A DNA stretch of 64,000 nt from Anaerosolibacter sp. Lineage in GTDB: Bacteria; Bacillota; Clostridia; Peptostreptococcales; Thermotaleaceae. The position numbers and the translations under genes are program-made. The notes below the pieces were generated by a model. The model saw only the letters and a program-made list of their open reading frames with translations. It did not search any database and was not told the DNA's origin. The stretch is from assembly GCF_029240175.1 (NCBI RefSeq), contig NZ_JARBTM010000005.1:306837-370836 (forward strand), in the 5' to 3' direction. Of the stretch, positions 55,632 through 63,909 are shown in pieces (position 1 is the stretch's first letter; each line of letters starts with the position of its first letter).

Positions 55632-57263
55632 ATGAGCATTGCATTCGGACTTATTGGTGGATTAGGTTTATTCTTGTACGGAATGCGTATCATGGGTGAC
55701 GGCCTTGAAAAAGCAGCTGGAGAAAGGTTGAAAAGGTTAATCGAGGTATTAACAAACAATCGAGTTATGGGTGTCCTTGTAGGTACGATCGTAACCGCGG
55801 TTATTCAAAGTAGTAGTGCTACCACAGTTATGGTTGTAGGTTTTGTCAATGCAGGAATCATGAAGCTGACCCAAGCTGTAGGCGTAATCATGGGTGCAAA
55901 TATCGGTACAACGGTGACTGCCCAGTTAGTATCTTTTAAACTAACAGATTATGCACCAGTTGCTGTAGGAATTGGGGTAGCGATCTGGCTGTTTACTTCG
56001 AACAAAAGAACAAAAAATATAGCAGAAATATTCATCGGATTTGGTATATTGTTTATCGGCATGGAAACCATGTCTGATGCCATGAAGCCTCTCCGTGAAT
56101 TTGAAGGTTTCAGAACACTATTGGCTAGCTTTGGCGGCGGTTCAATTACTGATACGCTTCTTGGGGTTCTAGCGGGTTTTGGAGTTACAGCAATTATCCA
56201 AAGCAGTAGTGCATCTATTGGTATTTTGATTGCCCTTGCTACCCAAGGATTACTGCCTATAGAAGCAGCGCTGCCAATTCTATTTGGGGACAATATTGGT
56301 ACATGTGTAACAGCCATGTTGTCTAGTATTGGCGCAACAAAAACAGCCAAAAGAGCCGCATTTATACACTTCTCATTTAATGTAATCGGAACAATCATAT
56401 TTGTGTTAGTATTACAAGGTCCAGTATTACATCTTGTTAAATCGATTTCTCCGGGAGATGCTGCTAGACAGATAGCGAATGCCCATACGATGTTTAATAT
56501 CGGAAATATGCTTATTCAATTGCCTTTTGCAGGAGTACTAGTATATATTGCAAAGAAAGCTATACCAGAAACGGATGATGAACAAGATCAAGTAATTGGT
56601 GTCAAATATCTAGACGATCGTATTCTTGAAACACCGTCTATTGCCTTGGGGCAGACAATCAAAGAAGTACTTCACATGGGAAATCTAGCTTTAGATTGTT
56701 ACCGTAAATCGATGGTGGCATTTTTGAAGCCTGATGAGAAGGTTGCCCATGAGGTATTCAATATTGAAAGCGCAGTAAACAATCTAGAACGAGAAATTGC
56801 TTCTTATCTCGTAAAGTTATCGAACACGTCTTTGTCTGGAGAACAGCATGAGATTGTGGATGGCCTATTCAATACCATCAATGACATTGAGCGGGTAGGG
56901 GATCACGCAGATAATTTGGCTGAATTGGCAATCTATCGCATAGAAAACAAGTTGGATTTTAGTGAAGGTGCTTTACAAGAATTGGAATTGATGCATGATC
57001 GCGTAATAAAATCCTATGAACAAGCAATCCTTGCCCTCAAAACAGGGGATACAAATATTGCCAAGCGTGTTATTGAGCGTGAAGGAGAGATTGATCATAT
57101 GGAGAAGTCATTGAGGGCCAGTCATATTGCCCGATTAAATAAACAACAGTGCTCTCCTGGCGCAGGGGTAATATTCCTGGATGTAATCAGTAACCTAGAG
57201 AGAATAGGAGATCACGCGAAAAAAATCGCTTTTGCAGTAATTGATGCCACACAAAAATCATAA
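55632..57263 (+). CDS. Na+/phosphate cotransporter with PhoU domain (copy 2)
   Basis: This is a 543-aa paralog of the gene before it, very similar along its whole length. It starts with the same LYGMRIMGDGLEKAAGER block, has QSSSATT and QSSSASI repeats, and a C-terminal PhoU-like domain with ERVGDHADNLAEL. The close likeness, the tandem position and the matching promoters point to a duplication that included the control region. A TGGGAGG site precedes ATG 55632. Confidence 0.92.
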   Translation: MSIAFGLIGGLGLFLYGMRIMGDGLEKAAGERLKRLIEVLTNNRVMGVLVGTIVTAVIQSSSATTVMVVGFVNAGIMKLTQAVGVIMGANIGTTVTAQLVSFKLTDYAPVAVGIGVAIWLFTSNKRTKNIAEIFIGFGILFIGMETMSDAMKPLREFEGFRTLLASFGGGSITDTLLGVLAGFGVTAIIQSSSASIGILIALATQGLLPIEAALPILFGDNIGTCVTAMLSSIGATKTAKRAAFIHFSFNVIGTIIFVLVLQGPVLHLVKSISPGDAARQIANAHTMFNIGNMLIQLPFAGVLVYIAKKAIPETDDEQDQVIGVKYLDDRILETPSIALGQTIKEVLHMGNLALDCYRKSMVAFLKPDEKVAHEVFNIESAVNNLEREIASYLVKLSNTSLSGEQHEIVDGLFNTINDIERVGDHADNLAELAIYRIENKLDFSEGALQELELMHDRVIKSYEQAILALKTGDTNIAKRVIEREGEIDHMEKSLRASHIARLNKQQCSPGAGVIFLDVISNLERIGDHAKKIAFAVIDATQKS

Positions 57264-57270
57264 TGAATGA

Positions 57271-57316
57271 TAAAATGAAATAAGATGCTGTGAATACAGC
57301 ATCTTATTTCATTTTA
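57271..57316. terminator. Terminator of Na/Pi copy 2
   Basis: A perfect 21-bp inverted repeat (57271-57291 and 57296-57316) with a GAAT loop. The outer part is A/T rich, so it can work as an intrinsic terminator. Confidence 0.85.
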
Positions 57317-57343
57317 GTTGTAAAGCAGGTAGGGAAAATATGG

Positions 57344-57372
57344 TTGTAAATTGATATTTTTGGTAATACAAT
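57344..57372 (+). promoter_or_regulatory. Promoter of the degV pair
   Basis: TTGTAA (57344-57349) and TACAAT (57367-57372) are 17 bp apart and lie about 38 bp before ATG 57410. Confidence 0.65.
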
Positions 57373-57409
57373 AGGTGTAGAACAAATTTAAAACTGAGGT
57401 GAGCAGTAG

Positions 57410-58261
57410 ATGATTAGAATAGTAGCAGATAGTGTATCTGATATTCCCCAGAATTTAATAGATGATCTAGAAATTGAGGTACTACCTTTGACTGTAAACT
57501 TTGAGCATAAATCGTATAGGGATGGTGTTGATTTATCCGCTGAAGAATTCTTTAAGTTGTTAGGTGAGAGCCCTAAACTGCCAACAACTTCCCAAGTAAC
57601 CCCAGGAGAGTTTCTCAAAGTTTTTGAAGAAATCACAAGCCGTGGGGATGAAGTCATTGCTATACTAATGTCTTCTGAGTTGAGTGGTACATATAATTCT
57701 GCTATTACTGCGAAGAATATGTTAGGAAATACAGCTATTGATGTGATTGATTCCCAAGGAGTGACTTTGGGTTATGGACTTCTTGTCATAGAAGGGGCTA
57801 GAATGGCAAAAAATGGTTATACTAGAAAGGAGATTATTGATAGAATTACATACATGCAAGAAAAAATAGAGTATAAATTTGTTGTAGATACCCTGGAAAA
57901 CCTATATAAGGGCGGCCGATTGAATGCAGCAGAGGCTTTTATGGGAAAATTACTGAATATAAAACCAATATTAACCATGAAGGAAGGAAAGCTTGTGCCT
58001 GAGGAAAAAGTCAGGGGGAGGAAAAAAGCAATAAAGTGGTTGTTAGATTGGATAAAAAGTCATCAAATTGACCTGTCGAATCAGACAATCGGAGTTAATC
58101 ATTCTAACGATGAAGCCTATGCCCTTGAACTAATCAATGCAATTCATGAGAATTTTGATGTGAAAGAGGTTATTTTATCTAAAACTGGTTGTGTTGTTGG
58201 TACCCATGCTGGACCGGGCGCTGTGGCCATATACTTTTTGAATGAATATATAGACCAATAA
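57410..58261 (+). CDS. DegV-family fatty-acid-binding protein (copy 1)
   Basis: This 283-aa protein has the DegV fold signature: IVADSVSDIP at the N-terminus, TSQVTPGEF near 63, the helix-binding GGRLNAAEA and KPILTMKEGKL in the middle, and GTHAGPGAVA at the end. DegV/FakB proteins hold a single fatty acid, and in some Firmicutes they present it to the kinase FakA; no kinase gene is nearby. A paralog follows after 40 bp. Confidence 0.92.
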   Translation: MIRIVADSVSDIPQNLIDDLEIEVLPLTVNFEHKSYRDGVDLSAEEFFKLLGESPKLPTTSQVTPGEFLKVFEEITSRGDEVIAILMSSELSGTYNSAITAKNMLGNTAIDVIDSQGVTLGYGLLVIEGARMAKNGYTRKEIIDRITYMQEKIEYKFVVDTLENLYKGGRLNAAEAFMGKLLNIKPILTMKEGKLVPEEKVRGRKKAIKWLLDWIKSHQIDLSNQTIGVNHSNDEAYALELINAIHENFDVKEVILSKTGCVVGTHAGPGAVAIYFLNEYIDQ

Positions 58262-58301
58262 TAAAAAGAATGGTTCTCTATGCATAAAGGGAGGAATTTA
58301 C

Positions 58302-59147
58302 ATGAAGCCTATTAAAATAATCGGAGACAGTCTTTCTGATATTCCAAAGGAGTTAGCCGTCAAATATAACATCTCTATACTACCTCTGACCATCCGATTT
58401 GGAGATGAAGAATATAAAGATGGTATTGATTTAAATCCAACGCAGTTTTTTCAAAAACTAAAGAGTGCCCCAGAAACACCCAGTACGTCTCAGGTGCCGC
58501 CCCATGATTTTCTGGTTGAGATAGAAAATGCTCTGAATAGCGGATATGAAGTTATTGTAATCAATGGTTCATCAGGGGTAAGCGGAACACACCAGTCAGC
58601 AATGATGGCAAAAATGCAGCGAGAATCCGACGATATTACGGTTGTAGATACCCATGCCCTTTCCTACGCTTGTGGTATGATTGTCGTCGAAGCTGCTAGA
58701 ATGGCTCAAGCTGGTAAAGCAAAAAAAGACATACTTGAGAGAATTGAAGATATGAAGGGTCGCGTGGACCATCTCTTCTCAGTGGAGACGTTAGAGTATC
58801 TAAAGAAGGGCGGCCGTTTAAGTCCTGCAAAAGCAGCCATTGGGACCATACTCAATGTAAAACCTATATTGACTATTGAGGATGGCAAGGTGGAGAATCT
58901 AGACAAGGTAAGAGGCAGCAAAAAAATCATTCCAAGAATGATTGAATTGGCCAAAGAGAGAGGTATTCAAAAGGGCTGCGAGATCATAGGCCTTGCCCAC
59001 GGAGATAATGCTGAAGGTCTAGAGCTGTTAAAAGAAGAAGTAATGAAGGAGTTTGAACCTAGAGAACTTGTGACCACAAATATTGGGTGTACCATTGGCA
59101 CCCATACGGGTCCGGGGATATTGGCACTGCTATATTTAAAAGGATAG
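58302..59147 (+). CDS. DegV-family fatty-acid-binding protein (copy 2)
   Basis: This 281-aa paralog of the preceding gene has IIGDSLSDIPKE, TSQVPPHDF, GGRLSPAKAA, KPILTIEDGKV and GTHTGPGILA. Two DegV proteins side by side may differ in the fatty acid they prefer, as FakB1 and FakB2 do in Staphylococcus. Their own ligands are not known. An AAAGGGAGG site precedes ATG 58302. Confidence 0.92.
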   Translation: MKPIKIIGDSLSDIPKELAVKYNISILPLTIRFGDEEYKDGIDLNPTQFFQKLKSAPETPSTSQVPPHDFLVEIENALNSGYEVIVINGSSGVSGTHQSAMMAKMQRESDDITVVDTHALSYACGMIVVEAARMAQAGKAKKDILERIEDMKGRVDHLFSVETLEYLKKGGRLSPAKAAIGTILNVKPILTIEDGKVENLDKVRGSKKIIPRMIELAKERGIQKGCEIIGLAHGDNAEGLELLKEEVMKEFEPRELVTTNIGCTIGTHTGPGILALLYLKG

Positions 59148-59194
59148 GATCAGCATTATAAAATCGTTACTTTTACATAGGAGGAATCGTTGAT

Positions 59195-60307
59195 ATGGCA
59201 AGTAAGGTTTATTTTATGAATTTAAGATCGAGTTCAAAGAATACAAATATATCAACAAAGATTAGAAAGTTATTTGACAAAGCAGGAATGGGGGAAGTGC
59301 TTCACCAAGGCGACCATACGGCTGTAAAGCTTCACTTTGGTGAAAAAGGGAACAATGCTTTTATTCATCCTATCTTTGTAAGGCAAGTGGTTGATAAGAT
59401 CAAGGAAAATGGGGGACAACCTTTCTTAACTGATACGAACACATTGTATTCAGGAAGTAGAACCAACAGCGTTGATCATTTGACTACTGCCATTGAAAAT
59501 GGATTTGCTTATGCTGTGGTTGGCGCACCCATTATTATTGCCGATGGGCTGTTTAGCAAGAATTCCATTGATGTACCCGTCGATCAGAAGAATTTTAAGC
59601 ATGTGAAGATTGCTGGGGATATCCATAATGCAAATGCCATGATTGTATTGTCTCATTTTAAAGGGCATGAGATGGCAGGCTTCGGCGGAACCATAAAAAA
59701 TCTTGCCATGGGCTGTGCATCCGCGGCAGGAAAGCAAATCCAACACTCCGATGCTAAACCAGAAATCATTGATAAGCACTGCATAGGCTGCAGTATATGT
59801 GCTAAATGGTGTCCTGTTGACTCCATCAGCGTACAAAGTGGAAAAACAACCATTGATCTTGAAAAATGTATAGGCTGCGGTGAGTGTACGACGGTGTGCC
59901 ATAAGAGGGCAATAAAAGTCCAATGGAAGACAAGCACAGATGTGTTCTTAGAAAAAATGGCAGAATATGCCCTTGGGGCTGTGAACAATAAAAAAGGAAA
60001 AGTTGCGTATATGAACTTCGTCATGAACGTGACCCCTCTATGCGACTGTGTACCCTGGAGTGACGCACCTATTGTCCGGGACATAGGGATATTGGCATCC
60101 CTTGATCCAGTAGCCATAGACCGAGCAAGTTTTGACCTTGTAAATAACCAACATGGAAATCATGACTCTAATTTGACGTGTAATCATGAACCAGGAAAAG
60201 ATAAATTTAGGGGACTTCATGAAGGGACAAATGCAGCTTATATTCTGGAGTATGGTGAAAAAATAGGACTAGGAAGTAATCGTTATGAACTGATTTCCAT
60301 CGATTAA
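59195..60307 (+). CDS. DUF362 protein with internal 2[4Fe-4S] ferredoxin domain
   Basis: This 370-aa protein carries DUF362 with the ferredoxin domain set inside it, not at the end: C196, C199, C202, C206 and C225, C228, C231, C235. The stretch LSHFKGHEMAGFGGTIKN is a DUF362 hallmark. It is a different subtype from the gene at 50249, whose ferredoxin is C-terminal. The function is unknown, possibly an electron-transfer or metal-related role. AGGAGG precedes ATG 59195. Confidence 0.88.
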   Translation: MASKVYFMNLRSSSKNTNISTKIRKLFDKAGMGEVLHQGDHTAVKLHFGEKGNNAFIHPIFVRQVVDKIKENGGQPFLTDTNTLYSGSRTNSVDHLTTAIENGFAYAVVGAPIIIADGLFSKNSIDVPVDQKNFKHVKIAGDIHNANAMIVLSHFKGHEMAGFGGTIKNLAMGCASAAGKQIQHSDAKPEIIDKHCIGCSICAKWCPVDSISVQSGKTTIDLEKCIGCGECTTVCHKRAIKVQWKTSTDVFLEKMAEYALGAVNNKKGKVAYMNFVMNVTPLCDCVPWSDAPIVRDIGILASLDPVAIDRASFDLVNNQHGNHDSNLTCNHEPGKDKFRGLHEGTNAAYILEYGEKIGLGSNRYELISID

Positions 60308-60371
60308 AATTAAAGAAAAGAAAACATTGCCAACAGTCAAAAATTCAGAAAATTCAGCCACGATAAATATA

Positions 60372-60401
60372 TTGTCAAACATTTAGCAAGTGTAATATAA
60401 T
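60372..60401 (+). promoter_or_regulatory. Promoter of the glycine reductase operon
   Basis: TTGTCA (60372-60377) and TATAAT (60396-60401) are 18 bp apart. They stand about 65 bp before the first glycine aptamer. Confidence 0.75.
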
Positions 60402-60465
60402 GAAGATAGAATAAATCTATGAAAAATATGGAATATATGATGAAATTTAATATATTGAATCTGGC

Positions 60466-60652
60466 TGATAAATGCGGGAGAGAGCCTAACTCTTGGGCCG
60501 CCGAAGGAACAAACCAAAAAAAATGCCGTTTTTTAGGTGAAATTCTCAGGCAAAAGGACCGTATTTTGACAGATCTCTGGAAAGCTTTTTCAAAAGCACC
60601 GAAGGGGCAATTCTATTTAGAAGAAACTCTCAGGTCTAAGACAGAGGAGCAG
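60466..60652 (+). promoter_or_regulatory. Tandem glycine riboswitch
   Basis: Two type-related aptamers follow each other. The first runs from about 60472 (GCGGGAGAGAGC, GCCGAAGGAAC, TCTCAGGCAAAAGGACCG) and ends near 60561. The second runs from about 60570 (ATCTCTGGAAAGC, CACCGAAGGGGCAA, AACTCTCAGGTCTAAGAC) and ends near 60650. The strand CAGAG at 60642-60646 can close P1 of the second aptamer with CTCTG at 60575-60579, or form the following terminator. Glycine should therefore turn the grd operon on. Confidence 0.95.
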
Positions 60653-60691
60653 GGCAATGGATTATTTGCTATGCTTCTCTGTTTCTTTTTT
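60641..60691 (+). terminator. Terminator of the glycine riboswitch
   Basis: ACAGAGGAGCA (60641-60651) pairs with TGCTTCTCTGT (60672-60682), with one G.U pair, and TTCTTTTTT follows. It overlaps the P1 strand of the second aptamer, so glycine binding and termination exclude each other. Confidence 0.88.
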
Positions 60692-60763
60692 ATATGTAAC
60701 GGATATTTTTAAAAAACTAGCAATAAAACGTTTTCCTAAAAACGACGAACTCGGGGTGAAAAC

Positions 60764-61156
60764 TTGAAAAAAATAATTATTACAAATAATCCAAGGGTAT
60801 ATGAAAATTATCTTAGTAAAATGGACATAATGTATTCTGACGCTTATAGCTACTTAGATGTGTTATCAGAAGCAAGAGATAAGATTCATGAGGGTCATAA
60901 TCTCCTGACCCATCCACTTTCTGGCAGTGTTAAACCAAATGAAACACCCTACAAGTCATTGGCAATATCCATTGAGCGTGGGAGTTTAGACATGGACTCT
61001 CTGATGATTATTGAAGAAAGTATTGCTACAGCCAGAAAATTCATTACAGGCAAAAAAACACCTCTTTGGACAGAACAAATTCTTAAAGATTTTCAAATGA
61101 TAGATTTTTATCTCATTAAAAGTGCCATTGAAAGTATGGATCAATTCCATGTATAA
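60764..61156 (+). CDS. grdX: GrdX family protein
   Basis: This 130-aa protein belongs to GrdX, which opens many glycine and betaine reductase operons. Family features are TNNPRVYE near the N-terminus, VLSEARDKIHEGHNLLTHPLSGS (within 34-57) and NETPYKSL. The function is unproven. The start is TTG 60764 after CGGGGTGA. It is the first gene behind the glycine riboswitch and lies 26 bp before trxB. Confidence 0.92.
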   Translation: MKKIIITNNPRVYENYLSKMDIMYSDAYSYLDVLSEARDKIHEGHNLLTHPLSGSVKPNETPYKSLAISIERGSLDMDSLMIIEESIATARKFITGKKTPLWTEQILKDFQMIDFYLIKSAIESMDQFHV

Positions 61157-61182
61157 GATTTATATAATAAGGAGGTATTAAA

Positions 61183-62130
61183 ATGGAAAACATTTATGAT
61201 GTAGTAGTTATTGGATCAGGCCCAGCCGGTCTTTCAGCGGGCTTGTATGCAGCAAGAGCAAAGATGAAAACTTTGGTATTAGAGAAGAATAAGGTGGGTG
61301 GACAAATTTCAACAACCAATGAGGTTGCTAATTATCCTGGATCTATTCCAAATGCAACTGGCCCTAGCCTTGTGGCAAGAATGGTAGAGCAAGTGGAAGA
61401 GTTTGGAGCTGAAAGAAAGAAGGACAATATTTTAGAGGTAGACTTTAGCGGAAAAGTAAAAGTAGTGAAAGGCGAAAAGGAAGAGTATCATGCGAAGACT
61501 GTTATTATCGCCAGCGGTGCAACGCCGAAGTTGATTGGTTGTCCTGGTGAGGAGGAACTTACTGGAAAAGGTGTATCTTACTGTGCAACCTGTGATGCTG
61601 ATTTCTTTACTGATTTGGAAGTGTTTGTTGTAGGTGGCGGAGATTCGGCCGTAGAAGAGGCGATGTACTTAACAAAGTTTGCGAGAAAAGTTACGATCGT
61701 ACATAGAAGAGATGAATTAAGAGCTGCTAAGTCAATTCAAGAAAAAGCTTTCAAGAATCCTAAAGTTGAATTTTTATGGAATACAACCATCAAAGAGATT
61801 AAGGGAGATGGTGTGGTAGAGGCTGTTGTGTTCGAGAACCTTGTAACTGGTGAAACAACAGAGTATGTGGCAGATGAGAATGATGGTACTTTCGGTATTT
61901 TCCCATTTATCGGATACGATCCTTTAAGTGCAATTTATAAAGGAAAAGTTGATATGGATAGACAGGGATATATTCCAACAGATGATAATATGAAAACCAA
62001 TGTACCAGGTGTATTTGCTGCAGGAGATATCCGAGTTAAATCTTTGAGACAAGTGGTTACAGCTGTGGCTGATGGTGCCATTGCTGCAGTTCAAGCAGAA
62101 AAATATATCGAGCATAATTTTGAAGAGTAG
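61183..62130 (+). CDS. trxB: Thioredoxin reductase
   Basis: This flavoenzyme of 315 aa reduces thioredoxin with NADPH. The FAD loop is GSGPAGLSAGLYAAR at 11-25. The redox-active pair is C134/C137 in YCATCDADFF, and the NAD(P) loop is GGGDSAVEEA at 151-160 with VHRRDELRAAK after it. In grd operons it supplies electrons through thioredoxin for reduction of the selenoprotein A intermediate. AAGGAGG precedes ATG 61183. Confidence 0.95.
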   Translation: MENIYDVVVIGSGPAGLSAGLYAARAKMKTLVLEKNKVGGQISTTNEVANYPGSIPNATGPSLVARMVEQVEEFGAERKKDNILEVDFSGKVKVVKGEKEEYHAKTVIIASGATPKLIGCPGEEELTGKGVSYCATCDADFFTDLEVFVVGGGDSAVEEAMYLTKFARKVTIVHRRDELRAAKSIQEKAFKNPKVEFLWNTTIKEIKGDGVVEAVVFENLVTGETTEYVADENDGTFGIFPFIGYDPLSAIYKGKVDMDRQGYIPTDDNMKTNVPGVFAAGDIRVKSLRQVVTAVADGAIAAVQAEKYIEHNFEE

Positions 62131-62187
62131 TTCTCAAAATCTTGTGAGACGTTCCTAGCGTTTCGCCTGTTAAAGGAGGTGAAAAAG

Positions 62188-62508
62188 ATGTTAGCTGTTG
62201 ATAAGGATACTTTCCAAGCAGAAGTTCTTGAAGCACAAGGTTTAGTACTTGTAGACTTTTGGAGCGACGGCTGTGAGCCTTGCAAAGCTTTATTACCAGA
62301 TGTAGAGGACCTTGCTGCAACATACGGAGATAAAGTGAAGTTTGTAAAGTTAAACACTACACAAGCTAGAAGATTAGCAATTTCTCAAAAAGTTCTTGGA
62401 CTTCCTACGATTTCTCTTTATAAAGATGGAGCGAAAATTGAAGAAGTAACTAAGGATGATGCAACAAAAGGAAATATTGAGGCAATGATTCAAAAACATG
62501 TAGGTTAA
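62188..62508 (+). CDS. trxA: Thioredoxin with atypical CEPC active site
   Basis: This 106-aa thioredoxin is the electron donor to glycine reductase. Its active site reads DGCEPCK with C29 and C32, where most thioredoxins have WCGPCK. Atypical active sites are known in thioredoxins of amino-acid-fermenting clostridia. The cis-proline stretch [12 protein letters not shown] is present. AAAGGAGGTGA at 62172-62182 sets the start at ATG 62188. A weak 8-bp hairpin lies between trxB and trxA. Confidence 0.93.
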   Translation: MLAVDKDTFQAEVLEAQGLVLVDFWSDGCEPCKALLPDVEDLAATYGDKVKFVKLNTTQARRLAISQKVLGLPTISLYKDGAKIEEVTKDDATKGNIEAMIQKHVG

Positions 62509-62520
62509 CCTGGGGTTTAT

Positions 62521-62544
62521 GCTGGTGAGTATACTCTCACCAGC
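62521..62544 (+). promoter_or_regulatory. Hairpin between trxA and grdE
   Basis: GCTGGTGAG (62521-62529) and CTCACCAGC (62536-62544) form a perfect 9-bp stem. No T tract follows, so it is more likely an RNA processing or stability element that separates low thioredoxin output from high grd output. Confidence 0.5.
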
Positions 62545-62577
62545 AGCGGGTTATAAATATAAAGGGAGGTGAATTTT

Positions 62578-63864
62578 GTGCGCCTAGAACTAGGAAGAAT
62601 CAAAATCACAGATGTTCAGTTTGGTGACACAACGAAGGTAGTTAATGGAACACTGTATGTAAACGAGCAGGAAATTGTAAACCTAATCATGGAAGACGAG
62701 CACATTAAGAGTGTGAAAGTGGAGCTTGCAAAACCAGGTGAGGAAACAAGAATTACACCTGTCAAGGATGTTATCGAGCCAAGAGCGAAGGTTGAAGGTC
62801 AAGGCGGAATATTCCCAGGCGTAATGAACAAGGTTACAACAGTGGGTACAGGACGCACACACGTATTAAGCGGTGCCGCAGTGGTTACTTGCGGTAAAAT
62901 CGTAGGTTTCCAGGAAGGTATCATTGATATGTCAGGTCCTGGAGCAGAGTATACACCGTTCTCAAAAACATGCAATGTTTGCTTGGTAATTGAGCCGGTA
63001 GAGGGCTTAAAGCAGCCTGAGTATGAGGCAGCTGCTAGAATGGCAGGCTTAAAAGCTGCTAATTTCATCGGAAAAGCGGGCATGAGTGTTCAACCTGATG
63101 AAGTTGAAGTTTATGAGACAAAGCCATTACTAGAGAGTATTCAAGAGTATCCAAACCTTCCTAAGGTTGGTTATGTGTACATGCTTCAGACACAAGGATT
63201 ACTTCATGACACATATGTATATGGAGTAGACGCAAAGAAAATTGTTCCAACAATCCTATATCCAACAGAGATTATGGATGGGGCAATCTTAAGCGGTAAC
63301 TGTGTTTCTGCATGCGATAAGAATACTACTTATCATCACCAGAACAATCCAATCATCCATGATTTATATGCTAGACATGGTAAGGATATCAACTTCGTAG
63401 GTGTTATTATCACCAATGAAAACGTATACCTAGCAGATAAAGAAAGATCATCTGACTGGACTGCTAAGTTATGTAGATTCCTTGGATTAGATGGAGCTAT
63501 CGTATCTCAGGAAGGTTTTGGTAACCCAGATACTGACCTAATCATGAACTGTAAGAAAATCGAAAACCAAGGCGTTAAAACTGTAATCGTTACAGATGAG
63601 TATGCTGGTAGAGATGGAGCATCACAATCCCTTGCAGATGCTGACCCTAAAGCAGATGCTGTGGTAACAGGTGGTAATGCAAACGAAGTAATCGTTTTAC
63701 CTCCAATGAAGAAAATTATCGGTATGCTTGATTATACTGATAAAATTGCTGGTGGTTTCGATGGAAGCTTAAGACCAGATGGAAGTATTGAAGCAGAAAT
63801 TCAGGTAATTACAGGAGCTACAAATGAGCTTGGCTTCAACAAAATGTCTGCAACAAGCTTCTAA
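62578..63864 (+). CDS. grdE: Glycine reductase component B, subunits alpha and beta (proprotein)
   Basis: GrdE is the proprotein of the substrate-binding part of component B. It is cleaved before a cysteine that becomes a pyruvoyl group, which binds glycine as a Schiff base. That cysteine is C242 in SGNCVSACDKN, the number reported for the Eubacterium acidaminophilum protein. The 428-aa protein starts MRLELGRIKITDVQFG. AAAGGGAGGTGA places the start at GTG 62578, not the in-frame GTG 62569 inside that site. The selenoprotein subunit GrdB is expected further right, outside the window. Confidence 0.95.
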   Translation: MRLELGRIKITDVQFGDTTKVVNGTLYVNEQEIVNLIMEDEHIKSVKVELAKPGEETRITPVKDVIEPRAKVEGQGGIFPGVMNKVTTVGTGRTHVLSGAAVVTCGKIVGFQEGIIDMSGPGAEYTPFSKTCNVCLVIEPVEGLKQPEYEAAARMAGLKAANFIGKAGMSVQPDEVEVYETKPLLESIQEYPNLPKVGYVYMLQTQGLLHDTYVYGVDAKKIVPTILYPTEIMDGAILSGNCVSACDKNTTYHHQNNPIIHDLYARHGKDINFVGVIITNENVYLADKERSSDWTAKLCRFLGLDGAIVSQEGFGNPDTDLIMNCKKIENQGVKTVIVTDEYAGRDGASQSLADADPKADAVVTGGNANEVIVLPPMKKIIGMLDYTDKIAGGFDGSLRPDGSIEAEIQVITGATNELGFNKMSATSF

Positions 63865-63909
63865 GAAGTAATTCAATAAAGAAATATAAATAATGAGAGG
63901 ATGGTAACC

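Noticed and set aside
60419..60712. 97-codon open frame before grdX
   Set aside because: It covers the tandem glycine aptamers and terminator and has no ribosome binding site.
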